Assembly (NCBI GenBank): GCA_030407005.1
Contig: JAUDYN010000001.1
Span: 4,464,001 to 4,528,000, forward strand
Length of the DNA stretch: 64,000 nt
DNA from: Desarmillaria ectypa
Taxonomy: Eukaryota > Basidiomycota > Agaricomycetes > Agaricales > Physalacriaceae
Reading direction: 5' to 3'
Shown: piece by piece, positions 57,136 through 64,000 of the stretch
Position numbering within the stretch: position 1 is the stretch's first letter
Layout of the letters: every line of letters starts with the position of its first letter
Made by a program: the position numbers and the translations under genes
Notes under the pieces: generated by a model
Told to the model about the DNA's origin: nothing
The model's input: the letters and a program-made list of their open reading frames with translations, nothing else
The model's database searches: none

Positions 57136-58491
57136 ATGGATAATGTTGCCTTCCCCACTGCAACAACGGATACTCTGGGACCCCAATTCATTCATGATCT
57201 TCCCGTCGAACTACTCTACGAAATATTTCTTTGGGCTGTACAGGATAATCCTGACATACACGTCATCCAGTCTCCATGGGCTCTCAGTCATGTCTGTCAG
57301 CAATGGAGGCATGTCGCGACTTCCTTCCCGTGTCTATGGTCGACCATACACGTAGGACTGACGCAAGAGTCGCCGCGTTATTGTTTCTCTATCAAAAATA
57401 CCGAGGGACTCGGAACCGCGCTCCGACGGTCTGGAACCACAGCCCTGACGCTCAGGGTGGAGTTTCCCGATCGTGGACTCACAGCAGGCCATTCGCGCCT
57501 ACACGACTTGCTCAAAACTCTGGCGTCGGCTTCACGTCGCTGGAAAAGCATCAAAATGAAAGCTCCCATTTCTGCGTTCCATGAGCTCTTCGAAGGTGTT
57601 ATTTTGGGGGCGCTTCCGCTCCTTCAGTCAATTCATTTTGAAGTAACTTCCGACTCTTATTGGGGTGTTACTCCAATGACGGCTCGTCTGGCTGCTACTT
57701 TTGAAACGGCACCAAACCTTCTTTCCGCGACTCTCCTCCCATTCTTTGCCATCCGTTTACCTTCATCAGAGCTTAAAGAGCTTACAACCAAGGACCTAAC
57801 ACAGAACGAGTTGTCGTCGATTATCCACGACCTTCCTCACCTCGAAATCCTGAATATAGCTGGTTTGAGAGCCTGGCATGCCATCGGATGGGCCCCCACA
57901 CCTCTAGTTCATACGGCTTTGAGCCAAATTGAGATCGAGAGCACACAAGATCTCTCTCATTTCACCCTCCCAGCGCTTACCCATCTCAGGCTTTTGAAGC
58001 CGTCCTGTTCATCGCCACAAAGTCCGGACTGGAGGACTAACTTCTCGTTGGACGTACTTAAGCGGTTTGTCCTTCGTTCGGGGTGCTCCATCCGTTATCT
58101 TCATCTTCCTATTCACGAAGTTGGGCCCGATGTGACCGGTATCCTGTCTCTCCTCGCCGACACCACGAATCTTCGTGTTGATGTTAGGAATCCTTCTGTG
58201 TACGGGGATCTCCTGAAGACACTCCGAAGCAGAGAGACGTTGCTACTTCCCAAACTAAAAACTCTCGAGTTTTTCGGAGTAGAGATGTCAGAGGGGCTTT
58301 TGGAGAACGTTTTAGGGCTTGTTCAGTATCGATTGAATCATCCAGTGCTGCAACGAATAAAGAAAGTCTATGTCGAGAAGTGGTCGTTCGTATATGGGAA
58401 TAGCCATGGCCATTGCGATAAAACCCCTGGGTGGCTACGGGCGCCAGAAGATAACGCGTTTAAGCTAGTACGTACACAGTCTTCGGAGTAG
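57136..58491 (+). CDS. F-box protein, 451 aa
   Basis: Single-exon frame. The F-box is at residues about 15-70: FIHDLPVELLYEIFLWAVQD, then WALSHVCQQWRHVATSFPCLWSTI. The leucine-rich region behind it (NLLSATLLPFFAIRLPSSEL, LEILNIAGL, LTHLRLLKP) suits a substrate-binding LRR-like fold. F-box proteins are SCF ubiquitin-ligase adaptors, and mushrooms carry large, variable families whose targets are unknown. The start at 57136 (MDNVAFPTATTDT) is the first Met in a good context after a probable leader intron. It is a tandem paralogue of the next gene. Intact. Confidence 0.9.
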   Translation: MDNVAFPTATTDTLGPQFIHDLPVELLYEIFLWAVQDNPDIHVIQSPWALSHVCQQWRHVATSFPCLWSTIHVGLTQESPRYCFSIKNTEGLGTALRRSGTTALTLRVEFPDRGLTAGHSRLHDLLKTLASASRRWKSIKMKAPISAFHELFEGVILGALPLLQSIHFEVTSDSYWGVTPMTARLAATFETAPNLLSATLLPFFAIRLPSSELKELTTKDLTQNELSSIIHDLPHLEILNIAGLRAWHAIGWAPTPLVHTALSQIEIESTQDLSHFTLPALTHLRLLKPSCSSPQSPDWRTNFSLDVLKRFVLRSGCSIRYLHLPIHEVGPDVTGILSLLADTTNLRVDVRNPSVYGDLLKTLRSRETLLLPKLKTLEFFGVEMSEGLLENVLGLVQYRLNHPVLQRIKKVYVEKWSFVYGNSHGHCDKTPGWLRAPEDNAFKLVRTQSSE

Positions 58492-59089
58492 ACCTTTTTA
58501 TTCACATTTCAACAGGAAGGACCAGGCGGTACTTACCTCATTGAACATTTCGATACCTGTTCAGCTAGAAAATGCTGTGATGGTCGTCCAAGGATAGAAG
58601 CGTCAATCTGATCAACATTATATGGTCCTGAGATTAATGCGCCTGCCGTGCTTAGCGCCGCGATTCAACACCAGGTTGTCGTCGCCATTTGAACGCGATT
58701 TTGGTCACGAATGTCGTTTGTGAAGTGCCTTCGGACCGATGTTTCTTTTAATCAAAAAACCAGTTTCTTACCCCATTACGGAAACAATTTCATACAAAAT
58801 CAAGGGTCCAGGTCGGAAGATCAACTTTCGGACCCACGTTAATCGCGACATCAGGCTTGCGTAACAAACGACATTCAGGATCAAAATCGCGTTCACCTTC
58901 CGTTCATTTCTCTCTCTTGGTCTCACCCACCTCCTACTTTGAACTGTCTGATATTGCTTCAGCCATCAAATCGATTGTGAGCGTATTTTTGTCCGCCCCG
59001 CTCTATATATACTGACGGCCGCCTGGCTTTGACTTTAGTTATAAGACATATTAGCCATTAACTCAAATTCACTCTGACGGTGACCTGCA
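58492..59089. other. Spacer between the tandem F-box genes
   Basis: About 600 bases holding the 3' end of the first gene and the promoter of the second; no other gene. Confidence 0.7.
59004..59011 (+). promoter_or_regulatory. TATA box of the second F-box gene
   Basis: TATATATA, 79 bases before the ATG at 59090. Confidence 0.5.
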
Positions 59090-60364
59090 ATGTCAGTACA
59101 GTCATCTGGGCCTCCGATAAACCGCCTACCAATCGAGATACTCTTTGAAATATTTGATTGGGCTCTCGTCGACGCTCTGTCCGACAATCGGTCCGCTGTC
59201 CAATGTCCTTGGACACTCGGCCACGTCTGCTTGCGATGGCGACAAACAGCCCACTCATTTCCCTCCCTCTGGTCCAAACTTCGCATCCACATCACCGAAA
59301 GTTCCTCATTCATTCGCCTCGGCAGGCTAACACCTGTTTCACCTCATGGATCCATTCGTTTCACGGCAGGTCTCGACTACGCATTGAGCCGCTCTGGGTC
59401 CTCTCCACTATCCTTTCGTGTCGAATTTTCGGATTGGGAGGTTTACTCCCAAGAATTACTTAAACGGCTAGTCTCGCTCTCCCATCGATGGGAGGACATC
59501 ATCATAATCGCACCCGCAAGCACTTTCAATACCCTCTTTGAATTGCTCGGCAGCGCCCAACTTCCTCTCGTCCAATCCATTCACTTCCAGTCATCATCAC
59601 AATTCTATTGGGACGACATGCCGGCTAAAGATAGATGCACCGCCTTCCAAACCGCACCGAAGCTTCGTTCAGCGATCCTCAATCCAGTCCTGATGTTGCG
59701 GCTACCGTCGTCGCGCATAACAGAATTAAGCATAAGCTATCCTGAGCCTGAGGATATCCCTATTATTCTTAACCAGCTGCCTTACCTGGAATCTTTCAGG
59801 CTTTCCCACTTCACACCTTGGGATATCGACAACCCACTCCCGACGCTCCATACTGCACTACGAAAAGTTGAACTACCCTCCCTTGACCACCTGGCGTTCT
59901 TCACGCTCCCTTTACTCAAATATCTCTGCATCTCTACCATTACTCAGTCATGGAACCGTGAAATAGTCGCTTCGTTTCTTCATCGTTCATCATGTGCCAT
60001 CCTTCACCTACAAATATCCCTAAGAGGAAACCTTGGTCGGAACGCTCAAGCTGTCCTCTCTCTATTTCACTACGTCACGCATCTCGGTATCGACATAGAA
60101 GGATATCGAGATCTTTTCGATAGCCTTCGAAAAGATTCAGCGTTGCTCCCCAACTTAGAAAGGCTTCAACTCCTCGGAGATCGCGTGAATGACTGTAATC
60201 TGAGGGATGTGCTTACACTGGGAGACGCGCGTTCGAAGACACTTCGCGTTATTGATATTGGGGCATGTTTTCGCGTAGAGCCAACGGAGAACGAGGACCG
60301 TCTTGAGATAGACAGACGACTCATAGATGCAGGACTTCGGGTCAGTCTTGTCGTGAGGGAGTGA
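59090..60364 (+). CDS. F-box protein, 424 aa
   Basis: Single-exon paralogue of the gene at 57136-58491. The F-box is at residues about 6-65: INRLPIEILFEIFDWALVDA, then WTLGHVCLRWRQTAHSFPSLW. The LRR-like body shares positions with its neighbour: DYALSRSGSSPLSFRVEF matches the other gene's RRSGTTALTLRVEF, and LPLVQSIHFQ matches LPLLQSIHFE. The shared length, order and orientation point to a tandem duplication. The paralogues have diverged well beyond recent copies. Intact; the target is unknown. Confidence 0.9.
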   Translation: MSVQSSGPPINRLPIEILFEIFDWALVDALSDNRSAVQCPWTLGHVCLRWRQTAHSFPSLWSKLRIHITESSSFIRLGRLTPVSPHGSIRFTAGLDYALSRSGSSPLSFRVEFSDWEVYSQELLKRLVSLSHRWEDIIIIAPASTFNTLFELLGSAQLPLVQSIHFQSSSQFYWDDMPAKDRCTAFQTAPKLRSAILNPVLMLRLPSSRITELSISYPEPEDIPIILNQLPYLESFRLSHFTPWDIDNPLPTLHTALRKVELPSLDHLAFFTLPLLKYLCISTITQSWNREIVASFLHRSSCAILHLQISLRGNLGRNAQAVLSLFHYVTHLGIDIEGYRDLFDSLRKDSALLPNLERLQLLGDRVNDCNLRDVLTLGDARSKTLRVIDIGACFRVEPTENEDRLEIDRRLIDAGLRVSLVVRE

Positions 60365-60751
60365 GTATTTTATTACCTGCCACAGGCGCTTGGTCCTCAA
60401 TAATCTTATCGTTCTAGGAAACACCGGTGCGATACCTTTTTTTGTATCAATCATGACCACCGATGCGTTGTGATGTAGGTTCGCTATCATATACCTGCAG
60501 TTATCCTGTTATATACACCACTGGCCGCAAAATTCTAACAACCCATGTATCTCCGCAAGGCCGGTCTTAGTTACCTCTTTTGCCTCGGTAGGAGTGGTAG
60601 TCGCTAATAATAACATTCTGTCTACTGTGCATCTTGAGAACTGCTGCGCGATTTTACCGGCTCAATACAAATTTGGAACGGGCACGGGCATCGATAGCCG
60701 ATATACAACAATAGTTTCTGCGTTTGCCTTATTGCGCATAACGTGACGTCT
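60365..60751. other. 3' flank of the F-box pair
   Basis: About 390 bases with no gene, ending at a family B LTR. Confidence 0.6.
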
Positions 60752-61554
60752 TGTTATGGATGTCAAGTATCCGCTGATTCGGTGCATGAGTCAACACATG
60801 CCTATATTCGGTCTGATGATGATGATGATGATGATGATCTGAATTGGTGACCCGCAAGACGCTTCGTGACGGGCGAACAGGCGGGGGTATAATGCTCATT
60901 GTTATGTACGTCTACACCACTACTCGTTGTAATCACTACGTTGTAATACTAATCTACTGGTTCAACTCTATGGGATGTGTAACTCTCGGTTAAGTTCTAC
61001 GTTGCTTTTTGTGTTCTCGTTGGGTGTTTTCCATTTTGGTACTAGCAGTGACTTGCGCCTATTTTCTCTTACTTTCACTATTCTTCTTTCTCATACTAGA
61101 ATATAATAGAACATTGTAGGATATCAATGACTTGAGCCCTTTAATATATAAATACCGTCTGTAACATTGCCTTAAAAAATCGAACGTATCTACTACGTCA
61201 CATTACACCTTCACTGCGTGAACCCTCAGCTACGCCTAGCGCTTTCTGAACAACCCGTTGGATATACCAAGTGCTTTCCGACACCAATCCGAAGACTACG
61301 CTTAGCGCTTGTCTTCACCTATGTCCCGTAATTGCTTCGTGCTTACAGGCTTTCTATACCGGTAATTGCTTCGCGCTCACTGTCCCCGCTTACCCCGAAA
61401 ACGGCACCTCTCAAGTCACCTCATGAACCCTCGCTGAAATCCATTCTATTCCCTAACGACATATATCCTTATAATACATGCTACCTAGCTTTGATCATCC
61501 CTTCTCGCGTCACCAGCGACTGCTCTTTAAGGATATTTTTCGCTGACCAGGCCT
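60752..61554 (+). mobile_element. Second family B LTR, diverged
   Basis: Starts TGTTATGGATGTCAAGTATC and matches 50821-51471 in order, including the TATA box (61145-61154) and the GCGCTT array. It carries about 230 extra bases (60840-61070) and a TGA microsatellite. The 3' end is unclear: a CGTCT on the left (60747-60751) recurs at 61555-61559, but the sequence before it does not end in CA. It is older than the 50.8-kb copy. Confidence 0.7.
60814..60838 (+). repeat. (TGA)8 microsatellite
   Basis: Eight perfect trinucleotide units plus one base inside the diverged family B LTR; absent from the other copy. Confidence 0.9.
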
Positions 61555-61559
61555 CGTCT

Positions 61560-64000
61560 TCGTTCCAAGTCAACGAATGGGTCTTTAAGGACGGACATAT
61601 TACGCGGAACATTTTATGGCAATGTGCTGTTGCTCGCGCAATACAGCATCTAAATACCCTGGGAACATAGTATGGATAAATTCACGGCATGTTTGCGTCT
61701 TGCAAGCCCCATCGCCTTCAATGGTCTACATACTATCGTCACTTTCTGACCTTCTTGAGCTGTTGCTAGAGATATCTTTTCAGTCGCAGTTGGAGGCATT
61801 CTAAAACATGTAATAATGAAGATCGTCGCATCCTCGATGTGTCTTGTGTCCATTTCGCACTTTGCGGACTCATTCACTCATTCACATTTCTCATTTGCGT
61901 TCAAATACACGAATTATATAAAGCACCGACTGTCTTTCTCTAACTCTAACGGTTCAGATTTAAAAAATGCATCGCACAATTAGTTCAAAAACCTCCCCGA
62001 TTTCGTTGCCGGAAAAACATATACTCCTGGTAGCATTCCTCTTTTAAAAACTGGCTGTCACCTTCTTAAGTGGGAATTCAGACAAATACTGGTCAATAGA
62101 CCATGATACAAGCAAAGGAGAGGTAATTGGGACTTTTTGCTTCAACACTATTTTCCAGCCGAACCAAGCAGTCCATACATCTCGCGGACTGGTCGCTGTT
62201 AGAGGTTGGGCATGCACAGTTGATCCACCAAAGCCTTAGCTTAGCAGGTATAAAGAGCAGTGTCGCTGTCAATGTCGTTCCCTTTCCTATTCATAGCTGC
62301 CAAAGGCGTTCAATGCGACTACGCTATGTGCCCTTATTCCTAGAGAAAAGGAATGCACCTGATTAACTCTATCGCAAAATCTTACGTAGTTTATCTTCAG
62401 CTACGATTTGCCCTTCAGTCATCTATATGCACAGGTGAAAATTGGGAGCAAATTGAAATCTGAGATCCTTCGCGATGAACTAGAGATGGTATGCACAGCT
62501 CTGAGCAGGTTCCTTCTTTATTATTGGAATACACAGTCTAAGTATGGCGCGTCTATTCCGGGTAAATGACAACCTGGTGAGCCAATTCCTCTCGAATCCG
62601 TCATTCTAATGAATACCCTCTGTGTGGTTGTCATTCTGATATTGATAGTCATCTGGAGGTTCTGAAGCACCTGGTCAGATTCGCACCCGACCCTCTGGTC
62701 AATGGAACGTGGGTCTATGAAAAGTTATGGAGTGAATAGCCTCCACGCCGCCCTTGAACAAGCTTCTGAAAATGTAGTTGTACGACATCTTAGGGTCTTG
62801 GCTTTTTATGATTCCAGACTATCATAAAAGCTATAGAGAGAATGGACGGCCCTGTCAGCATAGCGAATTTTGTGGCATATTGCACCCTGTTATTGAACAT
62901 TGAATGAAAGAACTCATGATTAAATGAGACGCGCATGATAAGAGGAAAGAATTGACCAAATGATACAACATATCAATGTTGTCAGCCGAAGTCGAAAGGT
63001 GAAATAGTAGTTTAGATTACCTCTAAACCTTTCCTATTGTTATTCTAGACAATTTTAGTAGTCGCAAAATACGCAGATGATGGCAGTTAAAAATCGATCC
63101 TTGGTCCATCGCGACCAAGTGAGAAATTGGATACGTTAAAAAAAGAGCCGGAATTGAAGGAAAAAACAACCAGGGCCGCGGAATTTCGATGTTATAGCAT
63201 TCAAGAACTTTGGCACGCCCAGTCAAAGATTGAAGTTGAATGTAATGCCGCTTATTATAGAGCGTATATTTGTCCTGATTTTTAGATCATGGTATTCGCC
63301 GTCGATGGGCTACTTCCCAATAATGCCAAAAGCGATGACCGTGTTGGGCCAAGTCCATAATCCATCCAAAAACAAACAGTCCCATAGAGTCGAAACTTAT
63401 ATACCTTGTCTACTGATGGTACATGACAACGTGTAATATCTCAGATTGCTTTGGCGGGGTTTCATCTGATGATGCTATCGTGCACTTGAAAGGGGTACGG
63501 TCTGCCAAGCGGATTGGAGATGAGAAAGCACAAACCTGCTAGTACGACAGCAGGCGTCACGCGCGTGTCCTGTCATTGTTTCATGCTAACTGCAACACCA
63601 TATGAGCAAAGAGGGAGCACGTACAATAGCGGACGTTTCATAGGATATGAAGGGTCCAGGATGTATGGAAAGCTTTCTGTCACACGACGATCTATTAGAA
63701 TTGTTTAGAATATCTGGCAGATGTATTGAATGTACGTGATAATTCTTAAATATATCCCTGAAGTCTGCAGCACAATCATGCCTGAGTATGAAGAAGACCG
63801 AGATTCAACTTACACTTGGTTATGTGAGGAACGTCATTAGGGTCGCTGTAAATTTTAACGTATCGCTTAACAGAGGCTCCGGATGCTAATGTCTTCGCAA
63901 GATTCTCTTTCTTTAAAACATGTATCAGTGAAAGGCTTCCTGATATTGATGGTGGACCTTAAAAGCCAGCAGCGCCAGAAGCAGAATCGCATCGACTATG
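61560..64000. other. Terminal stretch, nothing recognised
   Basis: About 2.4 kb of AT-rich sequence with short frames on both strands (longest under 80 codons), no recognised domain and no clear splice chain. Confidence 0.45.

Noticed and set aside
61500..61559. CGTCT repeat as the target duplication of the second family B LTR
   Set aside because: The left copy is adjacent to the LTR, but the proposed right end does not finish in CA and alignment there is poor. A five-base match could be chance.

Overview
The window is eukaryotic DNA from a filamentous fungus, almost certainly an agaricomycete basidiomycete. Protein-coding genes are broken by many short introns of about 47-66 nt. Typical mushroom families are present: an M36 fungalysin, F-box/LRR-type proteins, MYND-type proteins, a caspase-domain expansion and small secreted proteins. 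The transposon load is also fungal, with solo LTRs, a LINE 3' end, a Mutator-like element and MITEs. I cannot name the species. No tRNA, rRNA or CRISPR was recognised.

Region by region. 1-7.5 kb holds conventional genes: the 3' part of a fungalysin metalloprotease, a possible unrecognised small gene, a peroxisomal (C-terminal SRL) AMP-forming acyl-CoA ligase and a small nucleotidyltransferase-fold protein. 7.5-11.8 kb is gene-poor. 11.8-31.7 kb is the accessory core. It carries four paralogous caspase-domain genes on both strands, an orphan copy of their N-terminal domain, and a duplicated block of unknown gene-like sequence next to two of them. One block copy carries a CACTA-type MITE and the other copy preserves the empty site. 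The core also has a small secreted protein gene, a LINE remnant and two solo LTRs. One of the four caspases has Ser in place of the catalytic Cys.

34.8-41.4 kb is one 6.65-kb Mutator-like transposon with terminal inverted repeats and a 9-bp target duplication. It has a GCM/WRKY-type zinc finger, an MULE-type DDE transposase, a ubiquitin-hydrolase-like region, a PHD finger, a BAH-like segment and a basic tail. It is inactivated mainly by C-to-T type nonsense changes. A fold-back derivative of its right end, with two 235-bp arms that read as identical, lies at 43.8-44.7 kb.

41.6-47.8 kb holds decayed MYND and F-box genes. 48.5-49.8 kb is an intact six-exon 2-oxoglutarate/Fe(II) oxygenase. 50.8-51.7 kb is a nested pair of solo LTRs, with both target duplications still readable. 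52-53.3 kb is a single-pass membrane protein gene. 57-60.4 kb is a tandem pair of F-box genes, followed by another LTR. The remainder to 64 kb shows nothing I can identify.

The likely biological theme is a caspase-like protease array with a dead paralogue and a detached N-terminal domain in a repeat-rich, fast-evolving region. This is the layout expected of a regulated cell-death or self/non-self locus, but that role is inference.
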